64,000 nucleotides of DNA, from positions 1,612,001-1,676,000 of the forward strand of contig NZ_CP026652.1 of assembly GCF_002946835.1 (NCBI RefSeq). Direction: 5' to 3'. Position numbers and translations under genes: made by a program. Under the pieces are notes generated by a model. The model searched no databases and was not told the origin of the DNA. It saw nothing but the letters and a program-made list of their open reading frames with translations. This DNA comes from Streptomyces dengpaensis. GTDB lineage: Bacteria; Actinomycetota; Actinomycetes; Streptomycetales; Streptomycetaceae. Shown piece after piece: positions 8,692 to 16,701 of the stretch (position 1 is its first letter; each line of letters opens with the position of its first letter).

Positions 8692-9690
8692 TCAGCTCGT
8701 GGTGGAGCCGTCGTCGGTGGCGTTGTCCGCGCGTCGGCGACGGGCCGCGAAGAGGGCGCCTCCGCCAGCAGCGATCAGGACTCCGGCGCCGCCGATCAGC
8801 CACGGGGTGGCGTCGGCGCCGGTGTGCGCGAGAGAGCCCCCAGGGGTGGGGGCCGCAGTGCTCGACGCGGTCTCGTCGGAGGTAGGGGTACCCGAGGCGG
8901 ACGGCGCCGGGTTGTCCTCATCCTGGCCGGGCTTGTCCGGGGTCGGCCGGTTGCTTGGCTGATCGGTCGGCTTCTCCGTGGGCGGCGGGGTGGTGACGGT
9001 CTTGGCATTGGTGACGGTCACGGTGACGGGATCGCCCGGCTTGGCCTTGAATGCCTTCACGGACGTGTAGATCTCGTAGCCGGCGGGCGCCTTCACCTGT
9101 TTGACCCAGAAGTCGCTGCCGGTGCGGGAGTTGATGGGCAGCTTGCCGCTGGCCGTGCCGTCGGAGCCGGTGGTCAGCGTCAGGATGGTCTTGTCGCCGC
9201 TACCGATGTTGACCGTGGATCCGGCCAGCAGCTTGCCGGTCTTGTCGTCCTTGGCCTTCAGCCGAACTGAGGCGGGCTTGAACGGGTCGATGATGGTCAG
9301 CGGGGTGTCGGCACCGGGGGTGACGATGACGTCCTGGTCGTCGACGACCTCGTGCAGCGGGCTGCCGCTGGAGACTTCCTTGAGCCGGTAGACACCGGGC
9401 GGGAGGTCCTGGAAGGTCAGCTGGCCCTCGGCGTCGGTGGTGCCGCTGGCGGCCTGCTTGCCGGTGGAGTCGAGCAGGTTGAACGTGGCGCCGGCGACAA
9501 CATCGCCGCCCGGGTCCTTCTTCAGGATGGTGACGCCGCCGTTCCCGGCCGCACTCAGCGGAGTGATGGACGTGGACGGGGTCGGCTCGGGGTTGTTCGC
9601 GGAGGCGGCTGGGGCCAAGGCCACCGCGCCGGTCACTGTGGCAACGGTGATGGCCACGGCGGACAGGCGGCGGGCGGAACGGGTAGGCAA
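8692..9690 (-). CDS. SpaA-like cell-wall surface protein
   Basis: A 332-residue secreted protein. A signal peptide (RSARRLSAVAITVATVTGAV, cleavage near PAASA) is followed by at least two SpaA/Cna-B type immunoglobulin-like repeats. Each opens with a strand such as GGVTILKKDPGG or SVRLKAKDDKTGKLL and contains the DLPPGVYRLKE turn. A Pro/Ser/Thr-rich wall-spanning stretch precedes a sorting signal LAHTGADATPW, a hydrophobic helix and a basic tail (RRRR). LAHTG is close to the LAXTG signal of Streptomyces class E sortases, so cell-wall anchoring is expected. The TTG at 9690 follows AGGAG with 9 bases spacing. Confidence 0.88.
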   Translation of the reverse strand: MPTRSARRLSAVAITVATVTGAVALAPAASANNPEPTPSTSITPLSAAGNGGVTILKKDPGGDVVAGATFNLLDSTGKQAASGTTDAEGQLTFQDLPPGVYRLKEVSSGSPLHEVVDDQDVIVTPGADTPLTIIDPFKPASVRLKAKDDKTGKLLAGSTVNIGSGDKTILTLTTGSDGTASGKLPINSRTGSDFWVKQVKAPAGYEIYTSVKAFKAKPGDPVTVTVTNAKTVTTPPPTEKPTDQPSNRPTPDKPGQDEDNPAPSASGTPTSDETASSTAAPTPGGSLAHTGADATPWLIGGAGVLIAAGGGALFAARRRRADNATDDGSTTS

Positions 9691-9754
9691 GAAGGAACTC
9701 TCCTGGAGGGGACGCGGGCAGGGCTGCCCGTCGGTGCAAGCGGGATAATGCCGG

Positions 9755-10633
9755 TCAGCGGGTATGGGCCGGCGACGGCTGGGGCGGCGGGGCCGGACGG
9801 GCTTGCCCTGGAAGGTGCGCGGGGGCGTCGATCGTGCTTCCGCGGGCGGCGGCCCGGACGAGGTGGTGTTGGTCCTCGACGGGCAACGTCGCGATGTGCG
9901 ATAGGCCCTGCGCGACGGAGGCACCGCGCAGTGTGCCCGCCGGTAGGCCGGCGGCATGCACGATCCGGGCCGCAGCCTCGGCTTCGATCAGGAGGCCGAA
10001 CGCCGGTGGAATTTCGAGCAGTTGGGCAGCGTGCTCGCGGCTGCCGGTCAGTGCTTGAGTGAGGGGAAGTCCGTCGTCGAGGACGCTGTCGACGATGTCC
10101 AGCCAGAGGGGCGTGGCCTGGTGGAGGCGGGTGACGAAGTCGGCGTCTGTGAGCCAGCATCCCCGGGACGGCTCAGGATCCGTATCGAGCTGAGCCGGTC
10201 GCCGCCGTGCGCTGTCGGCGCTGCTGGGCGGGGACGGTTCGGGCGTCCAGACCTTCAGGTAGTCCTGGATGGCATCGCTCAGGGGTATGACGGCGGCGCC
10301 GATCCAGGGTGAGGTGTCGTCGTGGTGCCAGTCCCGTACGACGCCGTAGCCATCATGTCCGGGCTGTTTGCCGAGGCGGGCGTCCCGTACGGCGAACGTG
10401 CCGTGGTCGGCGAAGGACAGGTACGCGTGGTCGAGGGCGCCGCGGTCCGGGTGGAGGATGCTCAGGCGCAGTCCGCCGTACTCACGTTCTCGGATGGTCT
10501 GGGCGAACTCGATGCGCAGTCGCAGCGGGGAGTCGGGCGAGAGGACGGCGTAGCAGGCGTCGCCGATCACTCGTCGTTCGTGGACGGGCAGGTCGAGCAG
10601 GTCGGTGAAGAAGTGCTGGGCGTGCAGGGACAA
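9755..10633 (-). CDS. Unknown 292-residue protein
   Basis: I do not recognise a family. The N-terminal half contains a compact alpha/beta region with several aromatic residues (REYGGLRLSILHPDRG, then AYLSFADHGTFAVRD, then GYGVVRDWHH). The C-terminal half is helical and ends in a Pro-rich tail. It lies between a surface protein and two DUF317-type genes on the same strand, with short gaps. The start is the TTG at 10633 preceded by GAGGAG 11 bases away. Its segment YVVRDWHHDD-like region loosely resembles the SPDGYGVLQHAYVH part of the next gene, so distant DUF317 kinship is possible. Confidence 0.7.
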   Translation of the reverse strand: MSLHAQHFFTDLLDLPVHERRVIGDACYAVLSPDSPLRLRIEFAQTIREREYGGLRLSILHPDRGALDHAYLSFADHGTFAVRDARLGKQPGHDGYGVVRDWHHDDTSPWIGAAVIPLSDAIQDYLKVWTPEPSPPSSADSARRRPAQLDTDPEPSRGCWLTDADFVTRLHQATPLWLDIVDSVLDDGLPLTQALTGSREHAAQLLEIPPAFGLLIEAEAAARIVHAAGLPAGTLRGASVAQGLSHIATLPVEDQHHLVRAAARGSTIDAPAHLPGQARPAPPPQPSPAHTR

Positions 10634-10675
10634 CGGTGGTGGTGCTCCTCGGCAGCGGACGGTTCTGCGGGGCGG

Positions 10676-11548
10676 CTACCTGGGTCGGCCGGCCGACGGG
10701 GCGGGACGGACGGTCGGCGCGGGCCCGGTGCCCGGGGCGCTGACCCTGGCGTGCGCGGACGGCAGAGTCGGCGACGAGGGTGCCGACGCTCGGCTCTGTG
10801 CCGGGGCGCCCTGGCGTGCGGCGGCATCGGTCAGAGCGGCTGGGAGGGTGAGATGGAGGCGGGTGTCGGCCGGAATGTTCCACACAGCGCGGGCGAGCGG
10901 CACGGGTGAGGCCAGGGAGGAAGCGAACGCCGCGACCAGGGAGGCGGGCACGGCGGAGGAGAACGTGGCCTTCCACAGCGGGTGGTCCGGCGGCCCGCCC
11001 CACGCGGACCAGCGGGGTGCGGCCACGTTCTTGTGCACGTAGGCGTGTTGCAGCACGCCGTAGCCGTCCGGGCTGCGGAAATACTGGACCCCGTCCGTCT
11101 TGACCGTGTGTTGCCAGCCAGCGGTGAGCAGCGGCAGGTATACGTCTTGGGGGCGGACGTCGTCTGGGCGCAGCAGGTTGCGTTCGCCCCGTCTGTCCGC
11201 CTCGCACAGCGAGAGCACTTCGGCATACAGGTCGCGAACGAGTTCGACGGGGGTACTGGCGTCGAGCGTGGCCGTCCAGGTGGCCGGCCGGAAGGGGTCC
11301 TTGTGTGCGGCGATCAGCCACTCGCCACCGCGCACGTGGTCCTCGGACGGTACGTGCCCGGCGAGCAGCTGCATGCCGGGACTGATCACGATGGCCGGGC
11401 CGTCTCCGGAGTGGTGGAGGGTCCAGCCCTGATCGAAAGGGAAGGGCCATACGTCGACGAGGTCGTGGATGCCGGGGCCGGCGAGGTGGCGGGGCAGGAC
11501 CTCGACCACGTCGTGGTCGTCGAGATCGTCCAGGGGGCTGAGTGACAC
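10676..11548 (-). CDS. DUF317-type protein (first copy)
   Basis: A 290-residue protein with the DUF317 signature: YFRSPDGYGVLQHAY followed by WSAWGGPPDHPLWKATFSS and a helix (VPASLVAAFASSLASPVP). An earlier copy of the same unit is visible as GWTLHHSGDGPAIVISP with WLIAAHKDPFRPATWTATL. The domain is therefore duplicated, as is usual. DUF317 proteins occur in Streptomyces plasmids and integrative elements; their role is unknown. The GTG at 11548 has AAAGGA just upstream. A Pro/Ala-rich tail ends the protein. Same strand and style as the following copy at 11596. Confidence 0.85.
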   Translation of the reverse strand: MSLSPLDDLDDHDVVEVLPRHLAGPGIHDLVDVWPFPFDQGWTLHHSGDGPAIVISPGMQLLAGHVPSEDHVRGGEWLIAAHKDPFRPATWTATLDASTPVELVRDLYAEVLSLCEADRRGERNLLRPDDVRPQDVYLPLLTAGWQHTVKTDGVQYFRSPDGYGVLQHAYVHKNVAAPRWSAWGGPPDHPLWKATFSSAVPASLVAAFASSLASPVPLARAVWNIPADTRLHLTLPAALTDAAARQGAPAQSRASAPSSPTLPSAHARVSAPGTGPAPTVRPAPSAGRPR

Positions 11549-11595
11549 AAGGTCCTTTCGGCGGGCGGGAATTACTGGTCGTGGGCATCGGCAAA

Positions 11596-12468
11596 TCAGC
11601 GGCGCGCTGCCGTGCGTGGGGCGGCGGGCGCCGGAGGAAGGGTGGCCGTGCTCCAGCGTGGGACGCTGCGGGTGCCGAGTGCCGGCGGTCGGCGGGTGAG
11701 GGAGCGCTGGACGTCGAGCGGGGTCGGAACTGGGGGCGCGGACGGTGTGACGGGAGTGAGCTGTGCGGCCTCGCGCAGCCCAGGGAGCATCGAGTCCCTC
11801 CAGCGTGGCAGGGGCGCAGGGTCGGACACGCTCTGGGTGATGGCCTTCACTAGAGCGGTGGGGGTGTTGGTGGTGGCGGTGGCGTACCAGCGGGCATACC
11901 CGTTCTTCGGTCCGCCCCACAGGTGCCAGCGGGCCTCCAGGGTGGTGAGTTCCTTCTCCGGGTCGAGGCGGCCGGTGGTGTACTCACAGGTGGCCATCCC
12001 GTCCGGGGACTGCAGTTCCATCACGCCCCAGCGCGGGTGCTGGAACTGCCAGCCGTTTTTGATGAGCGGGACGACGGCGTCGAAGGCGCCGAGCTCGGGG
12101 TCCTTGAGGTCGGGCTCGGCGAGGTAGATGTCGGGGCCGGCGGTGTACGCCTGAGCGAGGGCGGTGGTGAAGGCGGTGACGAACTCCGTGGGTGCGGTGT
12201 CGTTGAAACTGACGCCCCACGCGGGCGGGGCGAAGCGGTCGCGGTAGGCGTTGATCCGCCACAGTCCGTCGTCGTCGCCCTCGGGCAGGAATCCGAGTCG
12301 GACGCGGTGGTCGGGCGCAGTGACGTAGGCGTTGGCGAGGTTGTCGTGATGGAGGTCGAAGCCAAGCGCGAGGAGCGGCTCCAGCGCGGGGTCTGCGTCG
12401 CAAGTGCTGCCTGCGAGGTAGCGCGGGGATACGTAGTTGTCGCCGTCGATCTCTTCGGTGTCGGGCAC
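11596..12468 (-). CDS. DUF317-type protein (second copy)
   Basis: A 290-residue paralogue of the preceding gene product. The N-terminus has the phrase YVSPRYLAGS, also found as LISPRYLAAS in the protein at 51943 and as VEPRHLAGGG at 62873, which seems to mark the family. Two units are seen: RLGFLPEGDDDGLWRINAY, then MELQSPDGMATCEYTTG with ARWHLWGGPKNGYARWYATA. Function unknown. It begins with an ATG at 12468 and ends 47 bases before the next gene in the same direction. Such chromosomal copies could be remnants of a past element. Confidence 0.85.
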   Translation of the reverse strand: MPDTEEIDGDNYVSPRYLAGSTCDADPALEPLLALGFDLHHDNLANAYVTAPDHRVRLGFLPEGDDDGLWRINAYRDRFAPPAWGVSFNDTAPTEFVTAFTTALAQAYTAGPDIYLAEPDLKDPELGAFDAVVPLIKNGWQFQHPRWGVMELQSPDGMATCEYTTGRLDPEKELTTLEARWHLWGGPKNGYARWYATATTNTPTALVKAITQSVSDPAPLPRWRDSMLPGLREAAQLTPVTPSAPPVPTPLDVQRSLTRRPPALGTRSVPRWSTATLPPAPAAPRTAARR

Positions 12469-12513
12469 GAGAGTCCTGAGGTTGAGGCTGGGGGGATGAG
12501 CACGCGGTTCTGG

Positions 12514-13137
12514 TCAGGTACGCGTGCTGTTCGCAAGTGCGGGCAGCAGCTGGTGTTCCAGGTCTGCGGGTTGGCCGGCGTAGTGCAGGGCGCGCAGGCC
12601 CAACTCGGCGGCGGCCCTGCAGTTGTCCTCGCGGTCGTCGACGAACAGCACGCGTCCCGGGTCGGCGACGCCGGTGGCCGCCAGGGCGTGCTCGTACGCG
12701 GCCGAATCGGGCTTGCACCGGCCCAGGCGGGCGGAGTACAGGGCGTCAATCACCAGATCGCGCCGCCAGTCGGTGGCGTCCAGGACGTCGCTGAGATGGG
12801 CCGGGGCGTTGGAGAGCAGCACCAGAGGCAGCCCCGCGGCCCGGGCGCGGTACAGGATGTCGAGGACTCTGGGGTCGGTACGGGTCCACATGGCGGTATC
12901 GGCGGCCCGCAGCGTGCGCAGCCACCGCGCGCCGGGATGGTGCCCGAGCACCTTCGCCCAGTAGGCGAGATCGCTCAGTTCGCCTGCGTCGTACGCGTTC
13001 CGGGGGGCCCAGAAGGCTTCTTGGAAGGAGGGGAGGTGTCGGTCGGGCCACTCGGCGAGGTCGGCGAGGCGGGTCCACATGCCGGTGCTGGGCTGGAGTC
13101 CGAGGACTCCGTTGTTAGGCAGAGTTCTTTGTCTCAC
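12514..13137 (-). CDS. HAD-superfamily hydrolase-like protein without its nucleophile
   Basis: A 207-residue HAD subfamily IA-like protein. Motif II is LVLLSNAP, motif III is in LGRCKPDSAAYEHAL, and motif IV is VLFVDDREDN. Motif I, normally D-x-x-G-V-L with Asp as nucleophile, reads LPNNGVLGLQP, so Pro replaces the catalytic Asp. The GTG at 13137 is the only start; a stop lies four codons upstream. The protein is probably inactive as a phosphatase, or the N-terminus carries an unseen error. It heads the minus-strand DUF317 cluster. Confidence 0.8.
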   Translation of the reverse strand: MRQRTLPNNGVLGLQPSTGMWTRLADLAEWPDRHLPSFQEAFWAPRNAYDAGELSDLAYWAKVLGHHPGARWLRTLRAADTAMWTRTDPRVLDILYRARAAGLPLVLLSNAPAHLSDVLDATDWRRDLVIDALYSARLGRCKPDSAAYEHALAATGVADPGRVLFVDDREDNCRAAAELGLRALHYAGQPADLEHQLLPALANSTRT

Positions 13138-13565
13138 CGAGGCAATGGCTCACAGACGGCAACCACCCATACGTGTCCATTCCTACCACCGCGGGAACGA
13201 GAAGGCTTCCCTGTGCGCGGGGCGGCGGTGGAAGACCCCAATGTCGGGGTCGAGCGCCAGGACTGGGGGCCGTCCAGCAACGTGCACGCCACCGCCAGCA
13301 CCCCGGCGGGGTGGCCGGTCTCTACGTTTAGCAGGTGCGTTACCTCGTCGCGCAGTACGGCGCCGACGCAACTGAGGAGAGCGTCCGGGCGGCCACCCTC
13401 GATGGGACCTCCGGCCAGTGCCGCGGACGGGGAGGCCGATCGGGCGGAGCAGGAGCGTGCCGGATTGCGCGTCCATGCCACCAGGTGAACACTCTGAGTG
13501 TGGATCAAAACGCGAGGGGTTACCAACGCCCGGTGGGGGACGACCCGAGGAAGCGGAGGCAGCTC
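13138..13565. other. 428-base gap with a possible minus-strand gene remnant
   Basis: No intact gene is seen. On the minus strand around 13290-13440 one frame reads ALLSCVGAVLRDEVTHLL and then VLAVACTLLDG, with coding-like third positions but no sensible start or end. This looks like the remains of a gene. The last 70 bases should hold the promoter of the plus-strand operon that starts at 13566. Confidence 0.35.
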
Positions 13566-13943
13566 ATGCCCGAACATGATGACGACGCGGGGATCCCCGT
13601 CACCAGCGAGGAGATCAGTTCCTTCGCCAGCCGCCTGTCGGACTGGAGCGAGTCCCTCGCTCCGGCCGAACGCTCGCTCGCCCAGGTGCTGCTCCAGTAC
13701 ACACGGGATCTCCGACCCGAGGACGTCCGCCGTCAGCAGCTGGCCAGCGACCTGGACGCAGCCACGCGCGACGTCATCGCCTCCGTCAAGGAACGGTGGA
13801 GCTTGGCGACCGAGGCGAGCGCCGCGTGGGTCGAGGTCGGGCCGATCTGGCAGAAGGCCAATCCCCGCGAAGGCCGCGAGGAGTGGGAGATCGTCCAGTG
13901 GACCTACACGCGACCGGAGAAGTGGACGCCGCCCTATGCGTGA
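13566..13943 (+). CDS. Candidate RiPP precursor or partner protein, aromatic C-terminus
   Basis: A 125-residue protein that opens the radical SAM operon. The start ATG has GGAGG six bases before it. Residues about 18-46 (SSFASRLSDWSESLAPAER and beyond) match the helical segment in the next gene product: F-A-x-x-L-S-x-W/F-x-x-x-L-x-P-x-x-x-S. The last 16 residues are dense in aromatics (IVQWTYTRPEKWTPPYA), including an aromatic-x-aromatic triplet (WTY). Such a tail next to a SPASM enzyme suggests a peptide substrate with a leader and a modified core. This is inference; it could also be a binding partner. It overlaps the next gene by 8 bases. Confidence 0.6.
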   Translation: MPEHDDDAGIPVTSEEISSFASRLSDWSESLAPAERSLAQVLLQYTRDLRPEDVRRQQLASDLDAATRDVIASVKERWSLATEASAAWVEVGPIWQKANPREGREEWEIVQWTYTRPEKWTPPYA

Positions 13944-14211
13944 CGACACCGCCAGCCGCGGCGGAGTCGACCGCCCCACGGGCGGCGGTCCCGCGGGCGA
14001 CGACCCCTCCGACGCCGCCTTCGCCGCGGCCCTGAGCGGCTTCGCCGCCGGGCTGTCCCCCACGGACCATTCCATTCTCCTCGCGGCGCTCGACGCCGCG
14101 ACGGGGCCGTGGGAGCGCATGGCGGCACGTCCCGCGGAGGAACTCCTGGCCCCGCACGACGCCCGCCTGGTGGAGCAGCTGGCCGAACGAGCTCACTCGA
14201 AGGAGCGCTAG
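13936..14211 (+). CDS. Small protein related to the upstream gene product
   Basis: A 91-residue protein with a Gly/Asp-rich start and the helical segment AAFAAALSGFAAGLSPTDHS that aligns with the one in the 13566 product. No aromatic tail is present; it ends in LAERAHSKER. It overlaps the upstream gene by 8 bases, and its TAG overlaps the GTG of the radical SAM gene by one base, so all are coupled. It may be a second precursor, a leader-binding chaperone or an enzyme subunit. No named family recognised. Confidence 0.6.
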   Translation: MRDDTASRGGVDRPTGGGPAGDDPSDAAFAAALSGFAAGLSPTDHSILLAALDAATGPWERMAARPAEELLAPHDARLVEQLAERAHSKER

Positions 14212-15347
14212 TGGGGCGATACCTCGGCCTGATCGTCAAGGCGACGCGGCTGTGCAACCTGCGTTGCGAGTACTGCCACGACTGGCGGAGCGGACCGAAC
14301 CAGAAGATGAGCTTCCCGGTGCTCGCCCGGCTGACCGCCCGGGCACTCGCCGACCCCTCCCACGATGCGGTCGAGTTCATCTGGCACGGCGGTGAGCCGA
14401 CCGTGCTGCCGCGTCTCTTCTACGAACGCGCCGTTTACGTGCAGGCACGGCTGCGCCGCCCGGGGCAGGTGATCCGGAATTCGCTGCAGACCAACGGCAC
14501 ACGGCTCGACCGGGAGTGGGCCCGGTTCTTCCGTGACTTCCAGTTCCGGGTGAGTGTAAGCCTGGACGGACCGCCGGCGGTCCACGACCGGTACCGCCGC
14601 TACGCCTCCGGGCGCCCCTCGTTTGACGACGTACGGCGCGGCCTCGACGTCCTGCGCGACAACGGCGTGCCACTCAGCGTGCTGATGGTGATCGACAGAT
14701 CGGCGCTCGAACTGGGACCCGACGAGATCTTCGACTTCTTCCTCCGTGAGGGGATCACCAACTACGGTCTGCTGGCCGCCAAACCGACGAACCAGCCGGA
14801 CGCGCCGCCCGGCACGTTGACGTCGCACTATGTAACGCCGGCGGAGATGAGCCGATTCCTGCAGGCGTACTTCGACCGCTGGCTCGCCCATGGCGACCGC
14901 TCCATCCGCGTCCGGGAGTTCGAGGGCCTGCTGGACCGGCTGTCGGGACGGAGCGCCAGGGTCTGCACCCTCGCCGGCGACTGTTTTGGCCGCTACTACC
15001 TGGTGGAGCCGGACGGCGAGGTGGCGCACTGCGATCTATTCCTCGGGGATCCTGGGTACACGTTGGGTAACGTTCTCAGCGACTCGTTCGCCTCCTTCCG
15101 GGAAGGGCCGACTCTGGTCAGGCTACGGGGCTCGAACGAGCGTGCGCTCACCTCGCTCCGGGACTGCCCCGACTTTGGCGTGTGCAACGGGTGGTGCCCG
15201 CACGAGCGGTACATCGCGTCCCGGCACGACCCTGAATTCACCTCGGATTGCTGCGGACTGAGCCGCCTCATCGCGCACATGCGTGAGCGTCTCGGGGTCG
15301 CGCCGCCGGTTCCAGCTCCCTCTCCGGCTCCGGTTACGACGCCGTGA
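14211..15347 (+). CDS. Radical SAM/SPASM peptide-modifying enzyme
   Basis: A 378-residue radical SAM enzyme. The [4Fe-4S]-SAM motif is CNLRCEYCHDW near residue 15, followed by the GGEPT motif (WHGGEPTVLP). The C-terminal SPASM domain supplies extra cluster ligands: CTLAGDCFGRYYLVEPDGEV, then AHCDLF, CPDFGVCNGWCPHERY and SDCCGL. Enzymes of this build mature sulfatases, mycofactocin or RiPP peptides, often by Cys- or aromatic-linked crosslinks. Coupling to two small proteins upstream and a glycosyltransferase downstream argues for a peptide substrate. The GTG start has AAGGAG five bases before it. Confidence 0.9.
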   Translation: MGRYLGLIVKATRLCNLRCEYCHDWRSGPNQKMSFPVLARLTARALADPSHDAVEFIWHGGEPTVLPRLFYERAVYVQARLRRPGQVIRNSLQTNGTRLDREWARFFRDFQFRVSVSLDGPPAVHDRYRRYASGRPSFDDVRRGLDVLRDNGVPLSVLMVIDRSALELGPDEIFDFFLREGITNYGLLAAKPTNQPDAPPGTLTSHYVTPAEMSRFLQAYFDRWLAHGDRSIRVREFEGLLDRLSGRSARVCTLAGDCFGRYYLVEPDGEVAHCDLFLGDPGYTLGNVLSDSFASFREGPTLVRLRGSNERALTSLRDCPDFGVCNGWCPHERYIASRHDPEFTSDCCGLSRLIAHMRERLGVAPPVPAPSPAPVTTP

Positions 15348-16603
15348 AAGTCCTCCTCGGACCGGCGCATGAACTACACGTTGGGGTGCACGGATCGCTG
15401 CTTGCCCGGCCACCCACCGGCGTCTCGTACGTCCAGTGCGCGTATACGCTTCACTTCTGTCCCGACCGCGAGGCCCGGCGCCCGTTCTCCCCCCTGCACG
15501 ATCCGGCGGTCTCGGAGTGGGTGCAGTTCGCCGGTGTGCCCGAAGGGGTGGCGGTCGTGCACTCGTCCCGGCTGCCGGTCCGGTCTCCGCTGCCGTGGGT
15601 CGTCGACGCAGACTCCCTGATGACTCCGCTCAGGGTCGGGCGGTTCTTCGCCCTGGGGGCCGCTGCCCGCGGGGAACCGCCGTTCCCAGGCCCGCGCGCG
15701 GTAGCGCGCCGGGAGGCCGCGATGGCGGCGCGGTACGCCGACGGGCGTTGCGCCCGGCTGCTGTTCCGCACCGACTACGCCCGCCGTATGTTCATCGACC
15801 ACCTGTCCTGCGGCGTGCACCGGCCGGAGATCGTGGAGATGTTGGCGGCCAAGTCCGAGGTGGTCCATCCCGCCGTGCCTGCGACAGCCCCGCACGCACG
15901 GAGCACAGGCCGCGTGTGCGTGCTGTACATGGGCAGGACCGCACAGGACAAGGGGGCCGCGGTGGCAGCCGAGGTCTTCGTACGTCTACGAGAACGCCAC
16001 GGCTCCACAGTGCGGTTGGTCTTCCTCGGGCCCTGCCCCGCCGAACTCGTCGGCCGACTGGTTGCGGCCGGGGTGGAGCTGGTGCCGGTGCTGCCGCGTA
16101 CGGACTACCTGGAGCGGCTGCGTCGAGCCGATGTGTTCCTCTCCCCCACCGCGTTCGAGAGTTTCGGCATGGGTCTGCTGGAGGCCGCAGCCGCGGGCTT
16201 GGCCGTCGTGTGCCCGGCCGGCCCGGGCATGGAGCACATCGACGAACTGTTCGCCGACGGTGAGAACGCCTTGTTCGTGCGGGACACGATCCCGCAGGCG
16301 CGGCGGGTAGCCGACTTCACCGCCGCCGCGTCGGCCCTGATCGAGGATGAGTCGCTGCGGCGGCACTTGTCCATGAACAATCATGCGCTCACCAGCCGAG
16401 GAAAGCTGTCGGTCCGGCGGCGTGATGAACGGCTCGGCGCGGTGTACGCGCAGGCTGTCGCGCTTGGCGACGGTCCTGTCGGTGACGCGGATGCGTATCC
16501 GGCGGAGAGCGACCGACCGGTCACGACCTGGGCGGAGGAGGTCTGCCACTGGGCGGGACGCCACTGTGCCGCACGCCTCGGCGGCCGGGTCGTCGCGAGG
16601 TGA
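15344..16603 (+). CDS. GT4-family glycosyltransferase
   Basis: A 419-residue GT-B fold glycosyltransferase. The C-terminal nucleotide-sugar domain has VCVLYMGRTAQDKGAAVAAE, the LPRTDYLERLRRADVFLSPT strand-loop, and the acidic E-x7-E type motif (FESFGMGLLEAAAAGLAVV). The N-terminal domain begins MKVLLGPAHELHVG and has several histidines. GTGA overlap with the radical SAM gene places it in the same operon, so its acceptor may be the modified peptide. The sugar donor cannot be told from sequence. The start is the GTG at 15344. Confidence 0.85.
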   Translation: MKVLLGPAHELHVGVHGSLLARPPTGVSYVQCAYTLHFCPDREARRPFSPLHDPAVSEWVQFAGVPEGVAVVHSSRLPVRSPLPWVVDADSLMTPLRVGRFFALGAAARGEPPFPGPRAVARREAAMAARYADGRCARLLFRTDYARRMFIDHLSCGVHRPEIVEMLAAKSEVVHPAVPATAPHARSTGRVCVLYMGRTAQDKGAAVAAEVFVRLRERHGSTVRLVFLGPCPAELVGRLVAAGVELVPVLPRTDYLERLRRADVFLSPTAFESFGMGLLEAAAAGLAVVCPAGPGMEHIDELFADGENALFVRDTIPQARRVADFTAAASALIEDESLRRHLSMNNHALTSRGKLSVRRRDERLGAVYAQAVALGDGPVGDADAYPAESDRPVTTWAEEVCHWAGRHCAARLGGRVVAR

Positions 16604-16701
16604 GTGCGCTCGCCCAGGCCGTGACGGCAGGACCGAGGCGGCTTCGCATGGCCCGGTGATGTCGCTCCTTCGCCCCGTCACGTCACGGCAGGGGGGTGAG
16701 A

